A stretch of 64,000 bases of DNA from NCBI RefSeq assembly GCF_034064985.1, contig NZ_CP139249.1, positions 2,604,001 through 2,668,000 of the forward strand. The letters run 5' to 3'. The position numbers and the translations under genes are program-made. This stretch comes from Acinetobacter pittii. Lineage in GTDB: Bacteria > Pseudomonadota > Gammaproteobacteria > Pseudomonadales > Moraxellaceae. Positions 32,483 through 40,239 of the stretch are shown piece by piece; the first letter of the stretch is position 1; each line of letters opens with the position of its first letter. The notes beneath the pieces were generated by a model that saw only the letters and a program-made list of their open reading frames with translations, did no database searches and had not been told where the DNA came from.

Positions 32483-33232
32483 ATGTCTTTACACTCTCGA
32501 ATTAGGCAAAAACTTGAAGAAAAAAAATTAAGAGCCGCTGATTTAGCAAGAGCAACAAAAAAATCTCCTGTTGCTGTAAAGAAATGGCTAGATGGCACTA
32601 GCGTCCCTACAGCGGAAAACTTGAAAGTCATTGCGAAATTTTTAGGTGTGAGTGACGATTGGTTGCTTTATGGTGGACCGATTGAACAAGAATCGAACAA
32701 TTTACTTCAATTAAATGTTCTGGATATCGAAGCTTTTAAGAAAAAATACAATATTCCCGATAGCGAAGATGCTGTTAAATTTCTTGAAACACCTGTTAAA
32801 CCATTCCCCACCCAAAAAAGATATGTTCCTGTTAAGGCTTACTCCAAGATGGGCATGGATGGCTATTTCACAGATATGGGTTATGAAGGCAATGCTGGAG
32901 ATGGGTATGTTCCAACTCACTCAGCAGGACCAAGAGCCTATGGCATTAAAGGCACTGGCGACTCAATGTTTCCAGCAATTCGTAATGGCTGGTATGTTGT
33001 ATGCGACCCTGATGCAGATCTTGTGCCGAATGAGTTTGTTCAGGTGTGCTTGAAGGATGGAAGATGCACAATTAAAGAATTTGTCGGCATCAATGGTGGG
33101 GTTTTAAGTTTGCTTTCTGTGAATGGTGGTGAGCGATTTTTCTTTGAAATGGACGAGGTTGAAAGTATTACCGCTATTACAGATATCGTGCCGCCAAGTC
33201 AGCATAGACAAGAACATCCTTATTCGCATTAA
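32483..33232 (+). CDS. cI: CI-type phage repressor, HTH plus S24 peptidase-like domain
   Basis: A 249-residue repressor. Residues 1-60 are a helix-turn-helix domain (LRAADLARATKKSPVAVKKW). Residues about 110-240 are a LexA/UmuD-like S24 domain with GTGDSMFPAI (Ser161) and CTIKEF (Lys198), 37 residues apart as in LexA and UmuD. No Ala-Gly or Cys-Gly is seen in the expected cleavage region (about 118-128, where KMGMDG lies). It should bind the TTAACYATRGTTAA sites and hold the lysogen. It has a short leader and a weak ribosome site, as expected for pRM transcripts. Confidence 0.9.
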   Translation: MSLHSRIRQKLEEKKLRAADLARATKKSPVAVKKWLDGTSVPTAENLKVIAKFLGVSDDWLLYGGPIEQESNNLLQLNVLDIEAFKKKYNIPDSEDAVKFLETPVKPFPTQKRYVPVKAYSKMGMDGYFTDMGYEGNAGDGYVPTHSAGPRAYGIKGTGDSMFPAIRNGWYVVCDPDADLVPNEFVQVCLKDGRCTIKEFVGINGGVLSLLSVNGGERFFFEMDEVESITAITDIVPPSQHRQEHPYSH

Positions 33233-33246
33233 TCACAGGAAGACTT

Positions 33247-33462
33247 ATGGACAATTCAAAACGACCAATCAACCAGATTATTGCTCGCATCAATGATGCT
33301 GCGAAACATGGTGAAGCTTTGGTGTTGACTGCTGAAGAAGTAAAGATTCTTTCTAAAGATATTGGCGACAAAGTCTTTATTCCTGTGCTTACTAATGAGC
33401 AGGTCGTGCAGTTGGTAAAAGAAGGAAAGCTAGGTCAGAAAATTAATAACACAAAAGATTAA
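33247..33462 (+). CDS. small gene downstream of repressor (rex position)
   Basis: A 71-residue protein, starting MDNSKRPINQIIARINDAAK, with mixed helices and strands and an AGGA ribosome site. It starts 14 bp after the repressor stop, so it should be made in the lysogen. Not recognised. In lambda this location holds rexA/rexB, so an exclusion or defence role deserves testing. Confidence 0.55.
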   Translation: MDNSKRPINQIIARINDAAKHGEALVLTAEEVKILSKDIGDKVFIPVLTNEQVVQLVKEGKLGQKINNTKD

Positions 33463-33512
33463 TAAACTGTGAACCCGACACAGTCTTAACAACAGATCGG
33501 GTGGAGAAGAAC

Positions 33513-34031
33513 ATGGGTTTTAATTTTTTAGACTTAAATGACAATGTACGAAATGCAATGCTTGAAGAGGTGAATTTAGACATCTCCAGCAACACCCTGT
33601 ATTACAGTAAAAGATTTAATCAACATGGGATTGATAGTTATCCAAATATTTTAATTGAGAGCATTAAGGGGGGTAATGAACAAACTCTTGCTAATGCAAT
33701 TCGTAAAGACCATATGTTTAATGCCTCTTCAGTAGATAAAAATGGTAGAGCATCTAAAACACCAAGTAATGCACATGAAACACTTGCAGAAGGTGAATTT
33801 AATCGTTTTTATATTCGTGCATTAGCACGTATTGCTATTAACGAAAATAAAGAATTAGAAGTATATCGCGCAAAAGAAGTGTCTAATGCGCGAAGTGAAT
33901 CAATCCAAAAAATTGGAATTACAGTTAATCCAAACGACCTACTAGCCGATCTAAGAAAAAACATTGGAATTGATACTTTTCTAGGGCTTCCTGGCGGGGT
34001 TAATTCAGGATTAAGTGTTAAATTAGTTTAA
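33513..34031 (+). CDS. hypothetical protein in rex position
   Basis: A 172-residue protein. ATG 33513 with GGAG upstream is preferred to one four codons earlier. Sequence is mainly helical with YYSKRFNQHGIDSYPNILIE, then EGEFNRFYIRALARIAINE, and a Gly-rich end. No signal peptide. It probably shares the repressor transcript and converges with the 34028-34222 gene, overlapping its stop by 4 bp. Family unknown to me. Confidence 0.55.
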   Translation: MGFNFLDLNDNVRNAMLEEVNLDISSNTLYYSKRFNQHGIDSYPNILIESIKGGNEQTLANAIRKDHMFNASSVDKNGRASKTPSNAHETLAEGEFNRFYIRALARIAINENKELEVYRAKEVSNARSESIQKIGITVNPNDLLADLRKNIGIDTFLGLPGGVNSGLSVKLV

Positions 34032-34222
34032 TACCAAGTAAATACTAAAGATCCATTTTCTTGCAGCTCATAGCCAGCTGAATTCATATGACCTTCTATC
34101 TCGGCCATATAGATATCATCTTTTGTGTTACTGGCTTCATCTAAGATATTAGTTAAATAAATTCCATGTTTATGCGATAAATCGGTTAGTTCTTCTAAAA
34201 ATTTCAATTGATTTTTATCCAT
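34028..34222 (-). CDS. small convergent hypothetical protein
   Basis: A 64-residue protein on the opposite strand to its neighbours. ATG 34222 follows GGAG. Sequence MDKNQLKFLEELTDLSHKHG with a helical N-terminus and a beta-like C-terminus ending VFTWY. It starts close to the left operator cluster and reads towards the repressor genes. Unknown; perhaps a lysogen-expressed gene. Confidence 0.5.
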   Translation of the reverse strand: MDKNQLKFLEELTDLSHKHGIYLTNILDEASNTKDDIYMAEIEGHMNSAGYELQENGSLVFTWY

Positions 34223-34277
34223 AACAAACTCCAAACAACCCATCCCTGTGATGGGTTTTCTTTTGTCTATTAAAGCA

Positions 34278-34347
34278 TGAATTATAGTTAATAAAAAGAT
34301 TAACTAATGTTAACTTTTCTCTTGACTAAAAAATTAACCATAGTTAA
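34278..34347. promoter_or_regulatory. left operator cluster (three sites)
   Basis: Sites TGAATTATAGTTAA (34278-34291, half degenerate), TTAACTAATGTTAA (34300-34313) and TTAACCATAGTTAA (34334-34347). The second is the exact reverse complement of the right cluster's third site. Centres are 22 and 34 bp apart, a near mirror image of the right cluster. Confidence 0.8.
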
Positions 34348-34350
34348 TAT
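34322..34350 (+). promoter_or_regulatory. pL promoter for early-left operon
   Basis: TTGACT (34322-34327), 17 bp and TAATAT (34345-34350), a near-consensus sigma70 promoter with an operator filling the spacer. It drives the rightward genes to about 38.5 kb. Confidence 0.85.
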
Positions 34351-34368
34351 TATCTCACAGACAACAAA

Positions 34369-34406
34369 AAAAGCACACCGCCCCTCCCCAGGTCCGATGT
34401 GCTTTT
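34369..34406 (+). promoter_or_regulatory. leader stem-loop in early-left operon
   Basis: AAAAGCACA and TGTGCTTTT make a 9-bp stem around a 20-nt C-rich loop, about 15 nt downstream of the predicted pL start and just before the first gene. It could be an attenuator or antitermination (nut-like) element; no class identified. Confidence 0.5.
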
Positions 34407-34426
34407 GCAAAACTGCGAGATCAATT

Positions 34427-34867
34427 ATGAACGTAAAAGCTACCCCTTTCAACTCATTTGCATTTGTCAGCATGGCTGCTCTTGCAATCTCTGGTGGATC
34501 TTTAGTTGCTTGCCAATTGCAGCCAGCTTTCCAAACAAAAGAAGCACCTACTCTTTTTACACCTAAAACTCAACCAAGTACTTACGGTGTGTTAACCGCG
34601 AAAATCACAGGTAAACATTCTGGCGTTGCTGTAATTAAATTAGATAGCTTCCGTTTAAACGTTAGCTTTGATTTTGAAGCTCATCCAGACAGTTACGGCG
34701 TTCCGGGTTCTGAATTTACCGCTGTTGATATTACTCAACTCACGGTAAATGAAATTACTGATGTTAATGGTAAGTCATATAACGATTTCACCGAATTTGA
34801 AGACATCCGAAATATCAATGATCTTCTAAAAGGCTTCATCGAACGTAACAAGTTGGTGGAGGCTTAA
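34427..34867 (+). CDS. first gene of early-left operon, exported/lipoprotein-like
   Basis: A 146-residue protein starting MNVKATPFNSFAFVSMAALA, with a hydrophobic N-terminal segment ending in LVAC, which looks like a lipobox; the rest is beta-rich and acidic. ATG 34427 is used because the longer frame runs back through the leader hairpin and operator. In lambda the first gene here is N; this one does not look like an RNA-binding antiterminator. Strongly expressed early if pL is right. Not recognised. Confidence 0.5.
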   Translation: MNVKATPFNSFAFVSMAALAISGGSLVACQLQPAFQTKEAPTLFTPKTQPSTYGVLTAKITGKHSGVAVIKLDSFRLNVSFDFEAHPDSYGVPGSEFTAVDITQLTVNEITDVNGKSYNDFTEFEDIRNINDLLKGFIERNKLVEA

Positions 34868-34869
34868 AG

Positions 34870-35193
34870 ATGACTAATTTCAAAAAACACCCTGACGGCT
34901 ACATGTCATTTTTAGGCCGTGATGATAAAGGGCTGTATTCAGTTCGCATTGGCTGGCAAGTGTACGCATCTAATGCTAATGGCTCAGTTCTTTACAAAGT
35001 TAAAGACGGAGTTAAGACGCCTTTAAATGTGTTCAGGTTCCAAACTTCTTATCCAAAAGTTTGGAATGAACTCACACAAGAAATCGACTTTCAACGCAGA
35101 AAGCAGCTCGCAATAAAACTGCGTGAAACAAACATTCCTACTTATGACCGCAAAGCATATAAGCAAAAACGCGGCTTCACCGGCTCTAGATGA
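34870..35193 (+). CDS. hypothetical early protein
   Basis: A 107-residue basic protein starting MTNFKKHPDGYMSFLG, with beta-rich first half and Lys/Arg-rich C-terminus (RKAYKQKRGFTGSR). Starts 2 bp after the preceding stop. It may bind nucleic acid, given its charge and place before the annealing protein; not recognised. Confidence 0.5.
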   Translation: MTNFKKHPDGYMSFLGRDDKGLYSVRIGWQVYASNANGSVLYKVKDGVKTPLNVFRFQTSYPKVWNELTQEIDFQRRKQLAIKLRETNIPTYDRKAYKQKRGFTGSR

Positions 35194-35204
35194 GGATAAG
35201 AAAA

Positions 35205-35972
35205 ATGACAACTGAAAACTCAAAAGACAACTTACATATCTGGAATGCAGTTAAGCAAACGCCTACCAATTTTCTTAAAAAAATTGAGTTTGGTTATTTA
35301 AAAGGTAAATCAGATATTAACCCTCAATGGCGATTAATGGCTATGACTCAGGCCTTTGGTCCCGTTGGTCATGGCTGGACTTATAGACATGTACGTTTAT
35401 GGTCTGAAACTGCTCCAGATGGAACCATTATGGCTTTTGCTGAAGTAGCAGTAAAAACCAAGATTGATGGTGTTTGGGGTGAGGAATTTTTCGGCAACGG
35501 CGGTTCAGCAATTGTTGAAGTTCAAAAGGGCAAATTAGTAGCGATTGATGAAGGTTATAAAAAGGCCGTTACTGATGCTCTTGGTGTAGCGTTTAAAGCT
35601 ATTGGTGTGGCAGCTGATGTCTACCTCGGTAATTTTGATGGAAGTAAATATCTATACAACTATGACTATGCCTATCTAGAGCAAAATGCCTCTACCCCAG
35701 CAGGTCAAAATACAAATCAAAATAATCAGACAATCGCTCAGGGTGGTAACCAGAAGCCGCCTCGTACTCAGGACCAACTATATCAAGATGCATTAAAAGC
35801 AATTAAAGATGCACCAGACACCAACATCTTAAATGCTGCGATTAAGAAGTTTAAAGGTACTACGTATGAGGCGGGTATCAATAGAGCATGCCAAGCACGT
35901 GCCGATCAGATGGGTTGGGCACCTAAAAACAATCCTCAGCAAGTTCAGCAACAACAGTCGTTACATCACTAA
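35205..35972 (+). CDS. Sak3/Rad52-family single-strand annealing protein (putative)
   Basis: A 255-residue protein. Residues about 10-165 carry the pattern LWN/IWNAVKQTPTNFLKK, then WRLMAMTQAFGPVGHGWTYR, then EVAVKTKIDG and KKAVTDALGVAFKAIGVAADVYLG. This is like Sak3/DUF1071 proteins of the Rad52 superfamily. A Gln/Asn-rich linker and a small helical C-terminal domain (YQDALKAIKDAPDTNIL) follow. It should anneal single strands in phage recombination. ATG 35205 has GAGGA upstream. Confidence 0.65.
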   Translation: MTTENSKDNLHIWNAVKQTPTNFLKKIEFGYLKGKSDINPQWRLMAMTQAFGPVGHGWTYRHVRLWSETAPDGTIMAFAEVAVKTKIDGVWGEEFFGNGGSAIVEVQKGKLVAIDEGYKKAVTDALGVAFKAIGVAADVYLGNFDGSKYLYNYDYAYLEQNASTPAGQNTNQNNQTIAQGGNQKPPRTQDQLYQDALKAIKDAPDTNILNAAIKKFKGTTYEAGINRACQARADQMGWAPKNNPQQVQQQQSLHH

Positions 35973-35986
35973 AAGGAGAGCTATTT

Positions 35987-36946
35987 ATGTCTAACTTACT
36001 AACTGCAGCTGAAGCATTTGCAGCTCTTCAAAACGGTAAAACTGTTCTATGTCGTCCAGCCGGAGACATGTTGGACTTTGCCGATTTAGATCAATTCCCC
36101 GCTTCTGTTTTTGGCAAACCGGGTTTTGAATTCTGCATCAAAATCGAAACTATTGAGCTGGCTGGCATTACATTCACAAAGCCATTAACTATTGATGAGT
36201 ATGAAGAGGGTCAGGAAGTTTATGTAATCAGTACATATTCACCTACGGTTTATGTTTTAGATTTCAAAACTAACGCATTAATTGATTCTATTAACAGTGG
36301 CTTCGTTCAACGTGATGCAGAAAACGCCAAGCTTCAATTAAAAGCACTGTCCAAAGCGTTAGGTTTTGAAGTTAGTGACGATTTAAGTGTTATTCGCTTA
36401 GGTGATGAAAAAAAGAAACAGCGTGGCAAGAAATCAAAAGCAGAAAAGCCTATTGAAGTTATTTCTGCAGAAATTCAACCAACAATTGTTATTACCGAAC
36501 AAACAAATGTCACCACATCTGAGGATCTGTTAGTTCCAGAAACTAACGAGCCTAAAGTAGATCCAGAATATCAGCAAACCCTAGATACTCTTCTACAGCG
36601 TGTAAAAGAGTCAAAAACACCTGCAGAAGTAAATGCGGTTTATCGTTATACCCGCACATGGGATGACGAACAAATGAAGCCTATCCTTCTCGCCACTCAC
36701 AAACGTCTTGAAGAGCTAGAAAAAGAAAAGGCATCTGCTAATGAGCCACCCTCTTTAATGGTTCAAATCCAAACTGCACCAGACCTTACAACGCTAGATG
36801 CTTTGGAAATAGATGTGGCCACACGAGATCCACAGATTCAATCACGACTCATGGATTTTGTTAAGAAACGTCGCTTTGAGTTAGAAAATCCAGCAGTTTC
36901 TCAACCAGAAGCAGACCCTGATTATCTATTAGTGGATGGCTTCTAA
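35987..36946 (+). CDS. hypothetical early protein next to annealing protein
   Basis: A 319-residue acidic protein starting MSNLLTAAEAFAALQNGKTV, a small beta-rich N-terminal domain. A Lys-rich linker (KKKQRGKKSKAEKP) and two helical repeats (LDTLLQRVKESKTPAEV and MVQIQTAPDLTTLDALE) resemble the helical C-terminal segment of the preceding protein. GGAG precedes ATG 15 bp after the annealing gene. A partner role in recombination or single-strand binding is inferred. Confidence 0.5.
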   Translation: MSNLLTAAEAFAALQNGKTVLCRPAGDMLDFADLDQFPASVFGKPGFEFCIKIETIELAGITFTKPLTIDEYEEGQEVYVISTYSPTVYVLDFKTNALIDSINSGFVQRDAENAKLQLKALSKALGFEVSDDLSVIRLGDEKKKQRGKKSKAEKPIEVISAEIQPTIVITEQTNVTTSEDLLVPETNEPKVDPEYQQTLDTLLQRVKESKTPAEVNAVYRYTRTWDDEQMKPILLATHKRLEELEKEKASANEPPSLMVQIQTAPDLTTLDALEIDVATRDPQIQSRLMDFVKKRRFELENPAVSQPEADPDYLLVDGF

Positions 36947-36947
36947 T

Positions 36948-37193
36948 ATGAAAGATCAGTACAAGAAAGTGAGTCAAAAACACATGCTTGGCTTTATGTA
37001 CTACTTGCAATTGCTGGGCTATGTAATAGTCCGGCAAGGCATGGATCAAGCGATGTTTCTAACAAAGCATTATGCGGTACCAGTCGCTTGGCGCCGCATA
37101 ACGATCGACTATCACAACCGGTTAAATAAACCCGCGCAGCAGCTTTATAAAGAGTTTGTTGAGTGGACTAAAGAAGAATATTTGAGGGCCTAA
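36948..37193 (+). CDS. small basic hypothetical protein
   Basis: An 81-residue protein, MKDQYKKVSQKHMLGFMYYL at the start; aromatic and basic. The start at 36948 uses GGATGG as ribosome site; an ATG at 36936 inside the previous gene is possible. Ends sharing its last base with the next start. Not recognised. Confidence 0.5.
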   Translation: MKDQYKKVSQKHMLGFMYYLQLLGYVIVRQGMDQAMFLTKHYAVPVAWRRITIDYHNRLNKPAQQLYKEFVEWTKEEYLRA

Positions 37194-37567
37194 TGATGTT
37201 TGATTTGAATAAGGAAAGAGAGGCACTTATAGCTCAAATTGAAGAGTTCAAAAAAGATGCCATGGAATTATGGTTTGTTCCAGACCTAGCAGAATCATAT
37301 AAGAACATGGATATGTTTAGCTATTCCATCGTTGAAAATAATGAAGTCTTCTTTATGCGTGAACAGGCTCGACAATTATGGAGCTTTTGGAATAAAGCCA
37401 AAGCTCAGGCGGTGCCAAATGAAATCATCAATGAGATTCAATCATGGGTGGCTGTTCAATCAATTCAGGCAATGGAATTAGATGGAGAGGCATTTGTTGT
37501 AGGTGCAAATGAATTAGCAGAGTTTATTGAGCGGTTAGTTAAAAGCGAATCGGGAGCTGAACAATGA
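37193..37567 (+). CDS. hypothetical early protein
   Basis: A 124-residue helical, acidic protein (EREALIAQIEEFKKDAMELW near the start). Two ATG codons in tandem begin it. 4-bp overlap with the next gene. Widespread in Acinetobacter prophages as a hypothetical; function unknown. Confidence 0.55.
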   Translation: MMFDLNKEREALIAQIEEFKKDAMELWFVPDLAESYKNMDMFSYSIVENNEVFFMREQARQLWSFWNKAKAQAVPNEIINEIQSWVAVQSIQAMELDGEAFVVGANELAEFIERLVKSESGAEQ

Positions 37568-38286
37568 GCAAATCAACATTATGGGCCGTTGCAATGCGGC
37601 CTGAAGGTTACAGCCCTTTTAAACAAACCCCAGCAGCTTCTAAAGAAATAGCAGAGAGAGCTGTTGAGCGTTATAGAAAAATGCATGAAAAAGAAGGCAA
37701 TAACTTTTTCTTAGAAATTTTCGATGATGTTATCAAAGTCCAGAAATGGCACGGCACCCGTAAGGATCATATTAAAAAACTATTTTATGTAGAGAGTTGG
37801 TTTAGTGAACCTATGTACCAATGCTTTGATTTGAAGACAGCAGAGCGCGTTTTTAAATTTGATGAAATTGTTAAGTGCTACAAAAAAGGCTCTACCCCTT
37901 TGGTTACCAAATGCTTTGATGAGGCAAAACAATTTTACGGATCTAGTGAGACGGGTTTTAAATATCAGATCCAGCCAATAGAACCACCTGAAAACCTTTT
38001 CAATTGGTTTCATCCAGATATTCAATTGTTTGACACCATTGAAGAAGGAGCAGAAGCCTATACAAGAGAACAGTGGGCACAACTTCAGATGAATCTTAGA
38101 GTTGAAATTGAAACTCAACTATTAGATTACGATGAAATACCAAATATACCGGAAGATGCAGTAGTTTGGCCCAACTGGAAGCCAGAACCACCTGAACAAG
38201 GACTCTTTTTAATTGCAGCATTTGATTCAGAAGATGGCCCTGTACTTTGGTGGGCAAATCCTAAAGCGAAAAGTAAGGAGGGGTAA
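37564..38286 (+). CDS. hypothetical early protein
   Basis: A 240-residue protein starting MSKSTLWAVAMRPEGYSPFK, with Trp/Pro-rich segments near the C-terminus (VVWPNWKPEPPEQG, GPVLWW). No signal or membrane segment. 4-bp overlap with the upstream gene; the AlpA/Xis-like gene begins 1 bp after its stop. Not recognised. Confidence 0.5.
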   Translation: MSKSTLWAVAMRPEGYSPFKQTPAASKEIAERAVERYRKMHEKEGNNFFLEIFDDVIKVQKWHGTRKDHIKKLFYVESWFSEPMYQCFDLKTAERVFKFDEIVKCYKKGSTPLVTKCFDEAKQFYGSSETGFKYQIQPIEPPENLFNWFHPDIQLFDTIEEGAEAYTREQWAQLQMNLRVEIETQLLDYDEIPNIPEDAVVWPNWKPEPPEQGLFLIAAFDSEDGPVLWWANPKAKSKEG

Positions 38287-38287
38287 G

Positions 38288-38503
38288 GTGGATAAATATC
38301 TGACATCTAACAATGTGTGTGAGATGTTTCATATTACTAAACGCACACTTAATCGTTGGGAAATTAACACTCCTTGGGGTATTCCCTTCCCAGCCCCGGC
38401 ATTAAGTTCTGAGGGCGGAACAATGAAAAGATACCTCGCTACTGATGTAATGAAGTGGGAGGAAGAATGCCAGCAAAAGAAGCAACTAAAAAAAGCTATA
38501 TAA
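38288..38503 (+). CDS. AlpA/excisionase-like small DNA-binding protein
   Basis: A 71-residue protein starting at GTG 38288 after a strong AAGGAGG; the longer ATG frame would overlap the previous gene by 74 bp. The N-terminus (LTSNNVCEMFHITKRTLNRW) is the MerR-like helix-turn-helix of AlpA/Xis proteins, and the rest is a basic wing (MKRYLATDVMKW). As last gene of the early-left operon at the prophage edge it fits an excisionase, yet no integrase follows it. Confidence 0.65.
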   Translation: MDKYLTSNNVCEMFHITKRTLNRWEINTPWGIPFPAPALSSEGGTMKRYLATDVMKWEEECQQKKQLKKAI

Positions 38504-38514
38504 GTTGTACCGAA

Positions 38515-38565
38515 GCTAACAATCAGCAAACTTGATGAAATTAGTCCAGATCAATGATTGTTAGC
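38515..38565. other. long inverted repeat at prophage edge
   Basis: Perfect 11-bp arms GCTAACAATCA and TGATTGTTAGC, with inner arms CTTGAT/ATCAAT-like, and no T run after. It may be part of the attachment region or a structured RNA 3' end. Not classifiable. Confidence 0.45.
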
Positions 38566-38631
38566 ATATTTACGTTACTATATACTGTCCGCCGAATCAC
38601 GGCTTGCTAGATAAACTCAGCAATTTCATTT

Positions 38632-38651
38632 ATGTACATAATGGTGTACAT
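38632..38651. other. possible attachment core: inverted repeat with 6-bp centre
   Basis: ATGTACA, TAATGG, TGTACAT: perfect 7-bp arms around 6 bp, the shape of a tyrosine-recombinase core site. It lies between the last phage gene and lysC. A repeat copy at the far end of the prophage, outside the window, would be needed to confirm. Confidence 0.3.
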
Positions 38652-38712
38652 ATAATGAAACCAAGGAAGCAAGAATATACTTTTCCCGTTTAATTATAAG
38701 GGTTTAGGCGAT

Positions 38713-39993
38713 ATGGCATTAATCGTTCAAAAATATGGCGGTACTTCTATGGGTACCCCCGAGCGCATTTTAAATGTTGCTCGTCGTGTGAAGCGTTGGC
38801 ATGATCACGGTCACAAGGTTGTTGTGGTCGTATCTGCAATGAGTGGTGAAACAAACCGCTTACTTGCTCTCGCTAAAGCCATTACCGAAACACCTGACCC
38901 ACGTGAGTTAGACCAAATGGTTTCAACTGGTGAACAGGTGACGATTTCCATGTTAGCTATGGCACTTAATTCGATTGGTGTGGAAGCTAAATCCTATACC
39001 GGACGTCAAGTCGGTATTAAAACTGACAGTGCATTTACCAAGGCGCGTATCGAGTCTATTGATACAGATGTCATGACCAATGACCTAGATGCAGGCCGTG
39101 TTATTGTGGTTGCTGGTTTCCAAGGCTTTGATGCTAATGGAAATACCACAACACTAGGTCGAGGTGGTTCAGATACTTCTGGTGTTGCTCTTGCTGCTGC
39201 TTTAAAAGCTGACGAATGCCAGATTTACACTGATGTAGATGGTGTTTACACCACTGACCCTCGCGTTGCTCCTAAAGCCAAAAAAATCGACCGTATTTCT
39301 TTTGAAGAAATGCTAGAAATGGCATCATTAGGTTCTAAAGTTTTACAAATTCGCTCAGTAGAGTTTGCCGGGAAATATCAAGTTCCTTTACGTGTATTAT
39401 CAAGCTTTGATAATGACGACGACGGCGTTTTTGACGACGAATTTAAAGAAAATGTTGGTACACTCATTACTACTGAGGCAGAAGATACTATGGAACAGCC
39501 AATTATTGCAGGTATTGCTTTTAACCGTGACGAAGCAAAATTAACGATTTTAGGTGTACCTGATGAACCAGGCATTGCTTCTAAAATCTTATCACCAGTA
39601 AGTGATGCCAATATCGAAGTCGATATGATAGTGCAAAATGTTGAAGAAGATGGCACAACAGATTTCACATTCACAGTAAACCGTGTTGATTTAGCGAAAG
39701 CTGAAAAAATCTTAAACGAAACTGCTAAAAATATTGGCGCACGTGAAGTTTCAACGCGTGATGACATCGTTAAAGTATCTATCGTAGGTGTTGGCATGCG
39801 TTCACACGCAGGTGTAGCGAGCAAAATGTTCACTGCCCTTGCTGATGAAGGTATCAACATTCTTATGATTTCAACTTCTGAAATTAAAGTTTCTGTGATT
39901 ATCGACGAGAAATATCTTGAACTTGCTGTTCGCTGCTTACATACCGCTTTTGGTTTAGATCGTGAACATGGTGAAAGCAGCGCACGCGCTTAA
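38713..39993 (+). CDS. lysC: aspartate kinase
   Basis: A complete 426-residue aspartokinase, first step of the aspartate pathway to lysine, threonine, methionine and diaminopimelate. Kinase motifs are VQKYGGTSMG at the N-terminus, STGEQVTI, GFQGFDANGNTTTLGRGGSD and the DVDGVYTTDPR motif. Two C-terminal ACT domains (about residues 265-340 and 345-415) give feedback control. AAGGG precedes ATG. It is the first host gene right of the prophage; no lysine riboswitch is visible in its 200-bp leader. Confidence 0.97.
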   Translation: MALIVQKYGGTSMGTPERILNVARRVKRWHDHGHKVVVVVSAMSGETNRLLALAKAITETPDPRELDQMVSTGEQVTISMLAMALNSIGVEAKSYTGRQVGIKTDSAFTKARIESIDTDVMTNDLDAGRVIVVAGFQGFDANGNTTTLGRGGSDTSGVALAAALKADECQIYTDVDGVYTTDPRVAPKAKKIDRISFEEMLEMASLGSKVLQIRSVEFAGKYQVPLRVLSSFDNDDDGVFDDEFKENVGTLITTEAEDTMEQPIIAGIAFNRDEAKLTILGVPDEPGIASKILSPVSDANIEVDMIVQNVEEDGTTDFTFTVNRVDLAKAEKILNETAKNIGAREVSTRDDIVKVSIVGVGMRSHAGVASKMFTALADEGINILMISTSEIKVSVIIDEKYLELAVRCLHTAFGLDREHGESSARA

Positions 39994-40058
39994 ATTTACC
40001 GAACGGTCAAGAATTCATTAAAAAATGTTTACTTGTCCGACAATAATCAAAGAAAACA

Positions 40059-40098
40059 CAGAGCCGCTATAGTTTTTTTTATAGCGGCTCTGTTATAT
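40059..40098 (+). terminator. terminator after lysC
   Basis: 13-bp stem CAGAGCCGCTATA and TATAGCGGCTCTG with a T-rich loop. The tail is A/T only, so strength on the plus strand is moderate to good. Confidence 0.7.
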
Positions 40099-40239
40099 TA
40101 AACGGAAAGTTTTTTGGCAGAGATTATCAAAATATGACTTTGTTCTCATATTTCTGTTAGAATCTGACTGAAAACTGAGGTTGAGCTTTTTATTTGGGTA
40201 CCAATATTGCAGTTTTAAGCGTTTAGCAAGGAGATAAAC

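Noticed and set aside
34427..34867. N-type antiterminator as first gene of early-left operon
   Set aside because: No Arg-rich N-terminus; the sequence has a signal-like segment instead.
38620..38660. dif-like XerC/XerD site
   Set aside because: The arms ATGTACA/TGTACAT do not match the XerC and XerD half-sites well enough; kept only as a possible attachment core.
38504..38712. tRNA or tmRNA as attachment target before lysC
   Set aside because: No cloverleaf or T-arm sequence could be made from either strand.
39378..39860. 160-residue ORF antisense to lysC
   Set aside because: Shadow frame of a highly conserved gene; no ribosome site or recognisable domain.
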